A stretch of 64,000 bases of DNA from assembly GCF_009646095.1 (NCBI RefSeq), contig NZ_CP045725.1:310001-374000 (forward strand), in the 5' to 3' direction. This stretch comes from Raineyella fluvialis (GTDB taxonomy: Bacteria > Actinomycetota > Actinomycetes > Propionibacteriales > Propionibacteriaceae). A program made the position numbers and the translations under genes. How positions within the stretch are numbered: the first letter of the stretch is position 1; the number at the start of each line of letters is the position of its first letter. Of the stretch, positions 54,538 to 63,496 are shown in pieces. The notes beneath the pieces were generated by a model, which saw nothing but the letters and a program-made list of their open reading frames with translations, was not told the origin of the DNA and ran no database searches.

Positions 54538-56684
54538 CCAGGACTCCTCATCCAGGATCATGGGGGTAAGCCACCCTTCGGTCTCGTCTTCTTGGCGGTT
54601 GACGAATCGAAGGGTGGCCCACCCACACACGGGCGAGCAAGGGGTTAACTCGCCGGAACCGACCTACACATCAGGTCGTACCCACCACGACACATGAGGT
54701 CGTACGCCGACACCTGGCTCGCCGACCAGACCGCAGCGTTCCGCGCCCGGGTGGAGGTCGTCGCGATGGACGGGTTCACTGGCTTCAAGACCGCCGCTGT
54801 CGAGGAACTGCCCGACGCGGCGGAGGTGATGGACCCCTTCCACGTCGTCGCCCTCGCCGGAGACAAGCTCGACCAGACCAGACAGCGGATCCAGCAGGCC
54901 ACCCGCGGGCATCGGGGCCGGTCGGGTGACCCGCTCTACGGCATCCGCCGGGCGTTGCGGACCAGCGCCGGCCTGCTCACCGACAGGCAGATTGCCCGGA
55001 TCGGAGCGGTGTTCGCCGACGACGCCCACGTCGCCGTCGAGGCCACCTGGGGCGTCTACCAGCGGGTGATCGAGGCCTACCGACAGCCGTCACGGGCCGA
55101 CGGCAAGCAGATGATGACAGCGCTGATCGCCTCGATCTCCCACGGGGTCCCGAAGGCGTTGGGTGAGGTGATCACGCTGGGACGGACACTGAAACGCCGC
55201 CGCACCGACATCTTGGCCTACTTCGACCATCCCGGCACCTCGAACGGGCCGACGGAGGCGATCAACGGCCGACTGGAACACCTACGCGGCACCGCCCTCG
55301 GCTTCCGGAACCTTGTCCACTACCGGCTACGAGCACTGCTCGACACCGGGGGCTTCAGACCCCGACTCCACTCTCTTTTGTGAAGAGCCCTTTGCCCTTG
55401 TCTCGTGTGGGAAGGCCAAGCGGTCAGCTCCGAGCGCCGCCGCGGATCTCTACACGTCGGATAGCTTCCGCAAGCGTCGCGCGATCGCCGAGGATGCCGG
55501 ACGAGCGTGGTTCATCCTGTCTGCCCAGCACGGTCTAGTGCCGCCGGACGAGGTCCTCGCGCCATACGACCTGGCGCTCGCCGAGACCGGCCCGGACTAC
55601 CGCTCCGCCTGGGGAGCCTGGGTCGTCGCGAAGCTGATGCACAAGGTCGGCCCGTTGAACAGCAAGTCGGTGCTCGTCCTGGCACCCGCCGCGTACGCCG
55701 ATGCGATCAGACCGCACCTCCAGCAGGCCGGAGCCCGGCTCAAGGAGCCTCTGGTCGGCCTGCGCCAGGGCGAACAAGGCGCATGGCTGGCAGCCGAAGT
55801 CAGACGCCACCGTCTCGCAGGTGGGGGACCGGCCACTACCGCGGCTCCCGTAACGGTGGCTTCGGTTGACGACCACGTGCGCGAAGCCCGGGACGCGGCC
55901 GTTGCTGCTGCCCTGGTGGCCTACCGCGAGAGCAACGAGAAGCTGCATGAATCGCGACTCGGATATGCCGACACGGCCGAGGCCGACGAATTACTGCAGA
56001 CTGATCCGTTCGCCTTCCTCCTCGGCGTCGTGCTCGACGAAGGCATCCGGGCCGAACGGGCATGGGGAGGCCCACTCGAGCTGAAGAAGCGCCTGGGACA
56101 CCTGGATCCGTGGCGAGTGCGCGACCAACGCGACGACGTCCGCGCGGCGGTGGCCGGCCCGCCGGCGCTCCACCGCTTCGTCGAGATCATGGCCGAGGCG
56201 ATCGTCGATGCCGCCGACCGGGTGTGCTCCACGTACGGCGGTGACGCGAGCCGGCTCTGGGCGCCGGGATCCACGGCTGCCCAGGTCGACGCACGGCTCC
56301 GGAAGTTCCGCAAGATCGGACCTAAGAAGGCAGCCATGGCCGTGGAACTGCTCGTGACCCACTTCGGCATCGAGCTCGCCGAACTCCAAGGAACCAACGT
56401 CGCCTACGACGTGCACGTGCGGCGGGTGTTCCTCCGCACCGGGCTCGTCGATCGCGACGACATCCGCGAAGTCACCCGGGCCGCGCGATCCCTGTACCCC
56501 GCTCGGCCCGGCTACCTGGACCTGCCCGCCTGGCTGATCGGGCGAGGCTGGTGCCACGCCACTGGGCCCGACTGCGCTCAGTGCCCCTGGGCGATGTCTG
56601 CCCGATGCTGACTGATCGAAACGTGTCCTAATGAGCCGCCTATTGGAGGGGTGAACTCCAAGGCGTCAATCACCTGGCACGCAG

Positions 56685-57056
56685 CTAGGCGGTGTCGATG
56701 GCTGACTGGATCTCCTTGGCTACAGGCGCCTTCTCGTTCATCCACACTCGGGCGTAGACGTCAACAACCAAGGGCCAGACCTTCTGGATTCCATCTTCGA
56801 CGGAGTGGATGTCGTCGGCCAGCGGTCCCCATACGACGAAGTCATGAGGGATGATGCGACCGGCTGCGTCTACGCGGTTCAGCGGATCGAGAAAGCGCAG
56901 CGCCACCCGCTCCTCGGCGCGTCGGGATACCTCGACGTCATCCTCGATGCCCGCGAAGGCACGCTCATACGCTGACAGCGGATCGGAGTAGCCTCCAAAC
57001 AGGAGGAAGCGAAATCCCCAGGACCGGCCGCGGGTGGCCCAAATGAGGTCTACCAC
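56685..57056 (-). CDS. Small protein of the defence-like operon, unknown
   Basis: 123 residues, last gene of the minus-strand operon. It overlaps the GTPase stop by seven bases. Seen: WGFRFLLFGGYSDPLSAYERA and VVWGPLADDIHSVEDGIQK, with many aromatic residues; no signal or membrane span. No family recognised. Tight coupling to the GTPase suggests a partner or regulator of it. Convergent with the DUF6884 gene, 73 bases apart. Confidence 0.65.
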   Translation of the reverse strand: MVDLIWATRGRSWGFRFLLFGGYSDPLSAYERAFAGIEDDVEVSRRAEERVALRFLDPLNRVDAAGRIIPHDFVVWGPLADDIHSVEDGIQKVWPLVVDVYARVWMNEKAPVAKEIQSAIDTA

Positions 57057-58219
57057 GGGCTTTTGACCAGCAAGCGGTCCTTCACACCGCGGTCCAAGTC
57101 AAGCCGAAACTGCGTGAGGGTCGCCGTGAGATAGTCCCTGTTCGCGAGCGCTTGCGCATGGATCTCCTCGAGTTTCGCCCCACCCGACTTGATGAGTTCT
57201 GCCAGCGCGGGAACGGCGAGTGGTGCGAGGACCGGGCCAACCTTGGGAACCTTGCTCAGGACCTTGGTGAGCAAGGTTCCTGCCGCACCTGTGAGAACCA
57301 CGGCGAACTCGTTGGCGTGGTCGACCAGTCCCCCCAGCATCCTGAGAGGCATATCGACCTTTTCTGCCCACTGTGCGACCCGTTCAAGAGGAAGCATCGT
57401 GGCCACCGGGAGGATGAGGTCGAGGCCGACCCGCTCAGTCACCTCGATCTTGCCAGGCTCGAACTTGGCCGAGGACAGCAGCATGAAGTCTTCGCCGAGC
57501 GACAAGGCCTCGGGCGCCTGGACGAAACCCTTGAGCGTCTGCTGCAGCATGACGATGTCACCCGCAGCCTTCTCAACGAGCAGGTCCTTGAACCCTTGGA
57601 CATCCAACTCAGGGTGCAAGTCCGCCTTTGAGAGGGCGAGGATCCAGATGCGCGGAAACTCCTCCAGTGGCTTGCCATCCGCCAAGATGTCGTCCTTGAG
57701 TTTCTCCAGCCCGACGCGCAGACCCCCGAGCATCATCCTGAAGTACTTCTCCTCCTCACCCGCGTAGTCGAGGAGCTTTTGCCCGTCGACCAGCACGAGA
57801 GCGACGTCGGACTTTAGGAGCTTGGTGAAGGTCTCGACCCGACGCCGGGACACTTCGTCACTGCTCGGATCCTGCTCGAACCATTGGCCTGGGTAGTCGT
57901 GCCAGACCAAGCGCAGCGCACCAAACGAACTTGATGGGGCGGCCGCCGCCCCATCCCCATCCTTCGGCCTGATCGTGAAGGAGTACGGAACCGCATCGAA
58001 ACGATTGGTCGGCGGAACCTGCGCAGCTTTGCTCATCTTGAGGTAGTTGGCATGCAGGCGAAGGCCCTGGCTGGTGTCGTCGGCCAGTACTTGGTACAAG
58101 TTGCTGCTGAGAAATGAGGGTTCCTGGGTCGCGCCATAGAACGACGAAAGTAGGACGGTCTTGCCGCTGCCGCTTTCCCCAAAAACGGCAATGTTCTGTT
58201 CCTTCACCTTCGGCGCCAT
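57050..58219 (-). CDS. TRAFAC-like GTPase of the defence-like operon
   Basis: 389 residues from ATG 58219, one base after the helicase stop. G1 GESGSGKT at 14-21, G3-like WHDYPG at 106-111 and G4 LALSKAD at about 195-200 show a complete GTPase core of the TRAFAC type (double-GTPase-like families look similar). Residues about 300-345 are strongly hydrophobic and rich in Gly/Ala/Val/Pro (VVLTGAAGTLLTKVL; GPVLAPLAVPALAELI), which may contact membrane. In such operons a GTPase or ATPase often senses or triggers the effector. Known family match not made. Confidence 0.75.
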   Translation of the reverse strand: MAPKVKEQNIAVFGESGSGKTVLLSSFYGATQEPSFLSSNLYQVLADDTSQGLRLHANYLKMSKAAQVPPTNRFDAVPYSFTIRPKDGDGAAAAPSSSFGALRLVWHDYPGQWFEQDPSSDEVSRRRVETFTKLLKSDVALVLVDGQKLLDYAGEEEKYFRMMLGGLRVGLEKLKDDILADGKPLEEFPRIWILALSKADLHPELDVQGFKDLLVEKAAGDIVMLQQTLKGFVQAPEALSLGEDFMLLSSAKFEPGKIEVTERVGLDLILPVATMLPLERVAQWAEKVDMPLRMLGGLVDHANEFAVVLTGAAGTLLTKVLSKVPKVGPVLAPLAVPALAELIKSGGAKLEEIHAQALANRDYLTATLTQFRLDLDRGVKDRLLVKSPW

Positions 58220-58220
58220 G

Positions 58221-61200
58221 TCAGTCACTGCCACTTTCGATCGGGAACGGATGTGTGATGGCAACAGTATCGGCCTCGGCTCGGACGAGCGTCGCCGGAG
58301 GTCCCGCGGTGGTCACACGATGGGCCTTGCCAGCTGCTCCATCCCACCGATCGCTCATCGGCGCGCTCAGGTCCAGCCGCAGCTTCTCCAACTCCTCCGG
58401 ACTCGCCTCCGAGTAGTGCACCTTCAGAAGCTCGAGCATGTCCTCCTGCCGTGGCTGCCCGAAGGTCAGTCGGTACAGCGCCACGTCCCGCTTGATCTCG
58501 TCCAGCCGCGCGGAGTCGATGCTGAGCGGAAATGGCGCCACATGGCGCTCGATGCGCGCCGGCCCGGGATACACCCAATGCGGAGCGAACTCTCCCAGCC
58601 GTTCCCGCTCGTCCTCGGCCAACTCGTACGCCACCCGCCAGGGGTTCGGCTCCTCATTCGTGAGGATCGCCCTACGGTGCCGTGCCGCAATATTGCGGCG
58701 CACTGCGTGGCCGTCGAAGCGGTCAACGCGGCCCTCCCGTTGCTCGAAGTCGATGGGGTTGGCCGGCGTGTTCCAGTGCATCACCGCATGGCACCACCAG
58801 TGGAAGTCGACGCCCTCCTGTCCCACGCTCGTGGTGGCCAGCACGAAGGGCCAGAACGGACTGTTGAAGGCCTGGCGGACGACCGGCTGCCTGTTGCTCT
58901 CCTCAGTCGCGCGTCGACTGCCGAATCGCAGGGCGAAGCGCGCTCGGATCCTCTGCTGCTTACCGGGATCATCGGGATCGAACAGTTCGTACGTGGCCGG
59001 GCGCAGTTCGAGTGCCGTGGCGACGGAGCGCGCGACGTCCATGAGCCCGTCGTCGTCCAGGGCGGCACCTCCCTGGGCGGCATGGACGTGATGGACGAAC
59101 TCGTCGAGCACTGCCTGCAGATTGCCCCAGGCGCAGTACTGCAACACCTTGTGCCAGTAGGGCACCTGCTCGGGGATGAGCTGGTCGAGCAACAGGACGG
59201 TCTCGGGCCTGGAGAACAAGGTGCGGAAGGCCGACGACATGCGTGCCGCTGCCTGCCAGAGTCCTGTCTCGGTGACCTGCGGCTGCGTAGCGGCGATGCG
59301 TGACAGTGCGCGGTAGGCGGCGTTGCCAGGGCTGTGGGTCGCGACCCGGGCGATCAGGTCGAGCGTCTCGTCAGTGACGGTGCGGTCCTGCTGTTGGCCG
59401 CGGATCCGCAGGGCCAGCTCGATGTGTCGGAACCGGCGCTCGCTGCTCTGCCTGCTCGTGTCGGATCCGCCCGGGCCCGAGTCCTGGTCATCACCGGTGG
59501 AGCCGCTGGCGGCATCCTGAACCCGGTCAGCGGTCAGACCCTCCGGTGTCGAGTCCGGGCGCCGAAGCGCCTCGTACCAGTGAGACGCCCGCTGGCCGGC
59601 TGTGTCAGGGAGATCGACGCGATGATCGTCACGCAGCCGTTCCACCACGGTGGCATGCAACCGCTGCGGGTCGAGGTGTTTGCTCTCTTCTCCACGATGC
59701 AGATCGGGGCGCCGAGGGTCCCCGACGCGGGCGAGGCCCGGCATCGGCCAGAAGATCGCCAGGGTCGACATCGACGAGGGTCGTTCCCGCTCACCCTCAG
59801 GGTCCATCCGGTAGCCGAGCAGGTTGCGGCGATTGTGCCGGTCCTTGTCCCGTTCCTTCGCCGTCATGCCCCGGTAGGTCTCGCCAGCCCCCAGCCGATC
59901 GGCCTCATAGCTGAGCAGGGAGGCGACCGCACCCGGGGTCGCTGTCCACGACGAGAAGATCAGGCGCTTGGTCACGTCCTGCGCGAACTCCTCGGCGTAC
60001 GGCCCGCTCGGGGTCAGGTACGGCAGCGACGGCGGCACCCACAGCAGCTTCCACCAGCCCTGGTCGACGGTTCGGGCGGCCAGCTCGCGTAGCCGGGCGT
60101 TGCCCATGTCGATGGGCTCGTAGGCATCGAGGGCTCCGAAGTCGATCTGCTGGGTCCGGTCCAGCAGGGCACGAACCTCGCCAGCGCGTGATGGATCGGC
60201 CAGCGCGGCCCGGACCTGGTCGGCGACCTTGTAGCCGTCCATGAAGTTGACGAAATAGGGTGCGGACTTCCAGTAGCTCACCGGGAACGGGGCGCCGACC
60301 TGGCGAGCGACCTGCTGCATGGCGACGTATCCCCGCAGGTCGTCAGCCGGTGGCGGGGCGAGCGGGACTGCGCGCTCGCTGGTCATGGTGGAGGTCAGCA
60401 GACGCGGCCGTTCAGTGCGTTCCATCACGCTGAGCAGGCGGTCGCGGACCTGGTGGGTGAGGTCGGCCGCACCACGACCGGTCACCACGGCGTTGCGGTA
60501 GTCCCGCAGTGCCTCGGCGATCCCGTCGGTGACCGCACCCTCCCGGCCTCCGGCCAGGAAGCGGACGATCTCGAGGAAGTCGCGGTGGTGGTCGTCACCG
60601 CTCTGGGCCTCCTCGGCGTAGGTGAACGGCTTGAACGGCGTGGCCGAGAGCAGCAGCACCTTGGCCCGGTGGTCGGTGCCCTCCTCGTTGTAGTTGAACA
60701 GGTGGTGGGCCAGCTCGCCGGCTTCGCTGTCCTCCACCAGCAGGTCCCGGAACCGTTGGAACTCGTCGAGGATCACGAGGTCAGGGGTGAGCAATCGGAC
60801 ACTCTCCCGGGCCAGCAGTGCGCGCAGTCGGGCGACCAAGGGCCAGGCGACGTCCCACTTCTTGCTGTAGCGGACATCCTGCAGCAGGTCCTCGAACTCA
60901 TCGAGCAGGCTGCGCTCCCCCGCAGCCGCAGCGGCGAGGAAGGGACGGGAGATGGCGGGGTCGAGGCAGTCGGGAAGTTCGGGATCGTCTAGAGCTTCGA
61001 CGATGGGTGCGCGGCCGTGGGTGAGCTGCCTACGCAGATCGCTCACGTACCAGTCCCGGAACCGTCCCGAGGTCGATACGGTGCCCTGCAACACCTGGAG
61101 CGCCCCCTTCGCCCGCCAGCCGGTGAGCCGCATCTTCTTCTCGAGCAGGAGGTAGAGCATCGCCCGCTCCTGCGCCGTCCCAGACCGCCAACTGCTGCTG

Positions 61201-61619
61201 AACGACGTCCCTGGCGTGAAGGAGACCAGGTTGACGGCCTTCATCAGGCCGTCATCACCGGGCTGGGTGAAGTCGCGCGAGTGCTTGGCGAGCAAGGTCA
61301 ACCGGCTGGCGATGCCGTGCTGGGCTCCACCGGTGACGTTGAGCTTGCGCAGGTTCTGATGGGCCAGGTCGAGGTTGGAGCAGACGTAGACGACGTCGAT
61401 CCGGTCGACGTGGTCGTTGCGCTGCAGTCGCTCGACGGTGCGCGCGATGACGCCGCGAGCGACGATGGTCTTGCCCAGGCCCGTCTCGTCCGCAACGAGG
61501 AAGCGGTCTGTCGGGTCGTCACCGTAGAAGCGGTCGATGACGTGCTCGACGGTGTTGCGCTGGAAGCTGGTGAGGCCATCCAGGACGGGTTGGGCCACGA
61601 ACGCTCGGCGCTCACTCAT
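58221..61619 (-). CDS. SNF2-type helicase of the defence-like operon
   Basis: 1,132 residues from ATG 61619, overlapping the PLD stop (ATGA). Walker A ADETGLGKT at 43-51, motif II DEFQ at 285-288, motif III LLSATP at about 323-328. The C-terminal lobe has ATTSVGQEGVDFHWW and FEQREGRVDRF (motifs V and VI with arginine finger). A long insertion separates the lobes. It would translocate on nucleic acid with ATP. Relatives occur beside PLD-like nucleases in several phage-defence systems. Intact despite its length. Confidence 0.88.
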   Translation of the reverse strand: MSERRAFVAQPVLDGLTSFQRNTVEHVIDRFYGDDPTDRFLVADETGLGKTIVARGVIARTVERLQRNDHVDRIDVVYVCSNLDLAHQNLRKLNVTGGAQHGIASRLTLLAKHSRDFTQPGDDGLMKAVNLVSFTPGTSFSSSWRSGTAQERAMLYLLLEKKMRLTGWRAKGALQVLQGTVSTSGRFRDWYVSDLRRQLTHGRAPIVEALDDPELPDCLDPAISRPFLAAAAAGERSLLDEFEDLLQDVRYSKKWDVAWPLVARLRALLARESVRLLTPDLVILDEFQRFRDLLVEDSEAGELAHHLFNYNEEGTDHRAKVLLLSATPFKPFTYAEEAQSGDDHHRDFLEIVRFLAGGREGAVTDGIAEALRDYRNAVVTGRGAADLTHQVRDRLLSVMERTERPRLLTSTMTSERAVPLAPPPADDLRGYVAMQQVARQVGAPFPVSYWKSAPYFVNFMDGYKVADQVRAALADPSRAGEVRALLDRTQQIDFGALDAYEPIDMGNARLRELAARTVDQGWWKLLWVPPSLPYLTPSGPYAEEFAQDVTKRLIFSSWTATPGAVASLLSYEADRLGAGETYRGMTAKERDKDRHNRRNLLGYRMDPEGERERPSSMSTLAIFWPMPGLARVGDPRRPDLHRGEESKHLDPQRLHATVVERLRDDHRVDLPDTAGQRASHWYEALRRPDSTPEGLTADRVQDAASGSTGDDQDSGPGGSDTSRQSSERRFRHIELALRIRGQQQDRTVTDETLDLIARVATHSPGNAAYRALSRIAATQPQVTETGLWQAAARMSSAFRTLFSRPETVLLLDQLIPEQVPYWHKVLQYCAWGNLQAVLDEFVHHVHAAQGGAALDDDGLMDVARSVATALELRPATYELFDPDDPGKQQRIRARFALRFGSRRATEESNRQPVVRQAFNSPFWPFVLATTSVGQEGVDFHWWCHAVMHWNTPANPIDFEQREGRVDRFDGHAVRRNIAARHRRAILTNEEPNPWRVAYELAEDERERLGEFAPHWVYPGPARIERHVAPFPLSIDSARLDEIKRDVALYRLTFGQPRQEDMLELLKVHYSEASPEELEKLRLDLSAPMSDRWDGAAGKAHRVTTAGPPATLVRAEADTVAITHPFPIESGSD

Positions 61620-63496
61620 CGTCGCGCCTCCCTCGGCTCGAGAACGTCCATCACGGTCGCCCAAAGCTCGTCGAAGCCCTGCGGCAGCACGTTGCGCCCT
61701 TGGTCGGTCGCCCGGAGACGACGGACCAACCGGTCCAGGTCTCGAAGTGCTTCCGGACGGTCGGCCAGTGCCCGGACGACGAGTTCGAAAATGCCAGTAC
61801 TTCCCCCGAATGCCGGATCCCAGGCGCCCCCGGACTGTCCGTCGGGCCCCGTTGTCGCAGTCCACAGGGCGGCGGGATCGCTGAGTCCGAGCAGGAGCGA
61901 CAGGAAGCGCAGGAACTTCTCAGGGGTATCGACCTGGCGGGCCAGCACCTCGTCGAGCCGGTTCGGCGGGTCGTTCTCCAGGGGTGCGTGCACGACGGTG
62001 CTGACGGTCACGCCGTGGGGATCGGTGACGCGCATCGTGACGAACGGCGTGATGTCGGGCAGCACGACCTGGAAGCACGCGTCAGTCCGACCGGACTCGG
62101 TCTGAGTGCGGCTGATCCCGGGCTGTGTGAGCAGGGCGAGCTGGACGACGTGGTCAGCCGGGATGGCCAGCTCGGTCTCGCTGGTCAGGTGCAGCTGGTA
62201 GGTGCCGTCGACGTGCTCAACGGTGATTCCGAAGGGAACCGCGGCCAGCGTACGCAGCAGGTTCTCCAGGTCGCGGACCGCGGCGTCCTCCTCCGGGATC
62301 GGATGGTCGGCGCCGGGGGCGTACGCCTGCAGCAGGGTTCGGAGGTTGGCGCTCGTCTGGGGGTCGTCCGGCAGCGTCATCATGGCGTCGACGCCCAGGT
62401 GCTGGGACCGGCCGACCAGTTCGACCACGAACTCGACGTTGCCTCCGTAGGCGGCCGAGGTGGCGTTGGCCGAGCCGATGAAGACGTGGGTCTCACCGCG
62501 GTTGCGCTCCACGACGGTGACCTTGGCATGCAGGCCCACCAGTTCGCTGGCCGAGGACCCGGGTTCCTTCGTGCTGCCCGGCTGGGCGGACCTGGCATCT
62601 CCTGCCTCTGTCGTCGTCGCTTCGACCGCGGTGATGTCCGCATTCGCCAAGGGGTCGAGGACGAAAACCGCCTCCCCGCCGGGACGTCGTAGGCCGGCAA
62701 GGGACTCGGGCCCCAGGGCATCCAGCGCCTCCGGGCGGGAGACCAGTGCCACGTCCCTGGTGTTGGCACCGCTGACGTGGCGAATGCCGGCGGCGTCGAG
62801 GAAGGGGGAAATGACGAGGTGGCGGTAGCCGGTGAAGTCGGGCTCAGCCCGAAGGCGAGGCACACCGAAGGCGTGGAAGTGCATCTCACTGACGTGGTCG
62901 GGCAGGGACCAGTCCACTCGCTCGGCACGGTCGGCCAAGTCGTTCACCCGGGCGAGTCGCTCGGGCGCCAGGTCGGTGACGGCCCAGTTGGGCAGCTGTC
63001 GGAGGAACCGGGCCAGCGACCGGTTGCTGTCGTGGCGACGACCGCCGGCGATCCCCTCGAGAGTGACGACGGCATCCCATGCGCGGCTGTCAGCCAAGTT
63101 CCGGGTCGAGCAGATCAGTCGATAGGCGTCCGGAAGGTCCTCCGCGGTGTAGCGCAGGAACCAGATCTTGGGATGGAAGAGGTATCCGGGCCGCGGACGG
63201 TGGACGGGGTGCAGCATCGGCTCGAGGAAAGCCATCAGGTCGGATGCCTGCTGGGGGACGGCGATCTGGCCGGCTTGGCAGAAGATGTCGACGCGGTCGG
63301 CGCAGGCTCGTACCGCCTCCAGCGCGGCGATCGGGTCCTCGCGTGTGCGCATGTCGTACGAGGCGAAGGCGAGCGGGGCGACCAGCGCTGTCGGCAGGTG
63401 CAGGGTGAACGTTGTCGTCACTGCGGCCTCGAGCCGGTAGCCGGCGGGTGGGCGGAGCTGGTCCATCAGGACGACACGGCTGTCGGGCTCAAACAC
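61616..63496 (-). CDS. Phospholipase-D-like protein with two HKD-type motifs
   Basis: 626 residues from GTG 63496, chosen for GAGGGG seven bases upstream; ATG 63511 is in frame. The first site is LFHPKIWFLRY (108-110 HPK) with STRNLADSRAW about 22 residues later. The second is GLHAKVTVVERN with HVFIGSANATSAAYGGN. Two HxK and two S/T-x-N parts fit a PLD-fold nuclease or phosphodiesterase. The C-terminal 200 residues look beta-rich. It overlaps the gene before it by a few bases and the helicase by four. Probable nuclease partner of the helicase. Confidence 0.86.
   Translation of the reverse strand: MFEPDSRVVLMDQLRPPAGYRLEAAVTTTFTLHLPTALVAPLAFASYDMRTREDPIAALEAVRACADRVDIFCQAGQIAVPQQASDLMAFLEPMLHPVHRPRPGYLFHPKIWFLRYTAEDLPDAYRLICSTRNLADSRAWDAVVTLEGIAGGRRHDSNRSLARFLRQLPNWAVTDLAPERLARVNDLADRAERVDWSLPDHVSEMHFHAFGVPRLRAEPDFTGYRHLVISPFLDAAGIRHVSGANTRDVALVSRPEALDALGPESLAGLRRPGGEAVFVLDPLANADITAVEATTTEAGDARSAQPGSTKEPGSSASELVGLHAKVTVVERNRGETHVFIGSANATSAAYGGNVEFVVELVGRSQHLGVDAMMTLPDDPQTSANLRTLLQAYAPGADHPIPEEDAAVRDLENLLRTLAAVPFGITVEHVDGTYQLHLTSETELAIPADHVVQLALLTQPGISRTQTESGRTDACFQVVLPDITPFVTMRVTDPHGVTVSTVVHAPLENDPPNRLDEVLARQVDTPEKFLRFLSLLLGLSDPAALWTATTGPDGQSGGAWDPAFGGSTGIFELVVRALADRPEALRDLDRLVRRLRATDQGRNVLPQGFDELWATVMDVLEPREARR

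Larger units (their letters stand above)
52345..54712 (-). mobile_element. IS21-family insertion sequence inside the ISL3 transposase
   Basis: 2,368 bp with TG...CA ends. Left TGTCGGGGTACTGCCTGACG and right (reverse) TGTCGGCGTACGACCTCATG are inverted copies. CCTGG is duplicated at 52340-52344 and 54713-54717. Inner repeats (CTGACGTGTCG twice at left, matching ones at right) are the multiple transposase-binding sites typical of IS21. It carries istA and istB on the minus strand. Confidence 0.93.
51697..55383 (+). pseudogene. ISL3-family transposase, split by IS21
   Basis: Parts 51697-52344 and 54718-55383. The N-terminal part has the zinc pair CPACG and CSQC and helix-turn-helix RIAQALGVAWNTANKAV, and reaches the first catalytic Asp in GVDEHVWR. 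The C-terminal part has the DDE elements VVAMDGFTGFKTAAVEELP (second Asp) and SNGPTEAINGRLEHLRG (Glu). The frame AAG GCC TGG | CTC GCC GAC is exactly restored when IS21 and one CCTGG are removed, so the transposase was intact before the second insertion. An in-frame ATG at 51655 is an alternative start. Confidence 0.88.
51569..55389 (+). mobile_element. ISL3-family insertion sequence, itself interrupted
   Basis: Ends are inverted: left GGCTCTTCGCAGTTGAGGGT, right (reverse) GGCTCTTCACAAAAGAGAGT. The 8-bp duplication CTTTGCCC lies on both sides. Without the inner IS21 element the length would be about 1.45 kb, normal for ISL3. It carries one transposase gene on the plus strand. Insertion disrupted the DUF6884/glycosylase gene. 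Confidence 0.92.
51196..56611 (+). pseudogene. wHTH-DUF6884-HhH glycosylase-like protein, split by nested insertion sequences
   Basis: Coding parts are 51196-51568 and 55398-56611. Joining them, after removal of the insertion and one 8-bp duplication, gives an unbroken frame of about 528 residues. Residues 1-75 form a winged-helix domain (SRQDVLRWFATHHPETNPNS). A linker has RPIRE twice. From about 124 a DUF6884-like domain follows (ALVSCGKAKR, ADLYTSDSF, FILSAQHGLV, APYDLALAE). From about 340 comes a helix-hairpin-helix glycosylase-like domain (KFRKIGPKKAAMAVELLV; VAYDVHVRRVF) with terminal cysteines C-x6-C-x2-C-x7-C, like the iron-sulfur loop of endonuclease III but with longer last spacing. 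It probably acted on modified bases in DNA. Confidence 0.82.

Noticed and set aside
51569-55389. Composite transposon or integrative element made of ISL3 and IS21
   Set aside because: The two target duplications show two independent nested insertions, and no cargo genes lie between the ends.
61616-63496. PLD-like protein as DISARM DrmC or DpdK
   Set aside because: It is longer than DrmC, and the DrmA/DrmB or Dpd partner genes are not present in the window; the first gene of the operon is cut off, so the system cannot be named.
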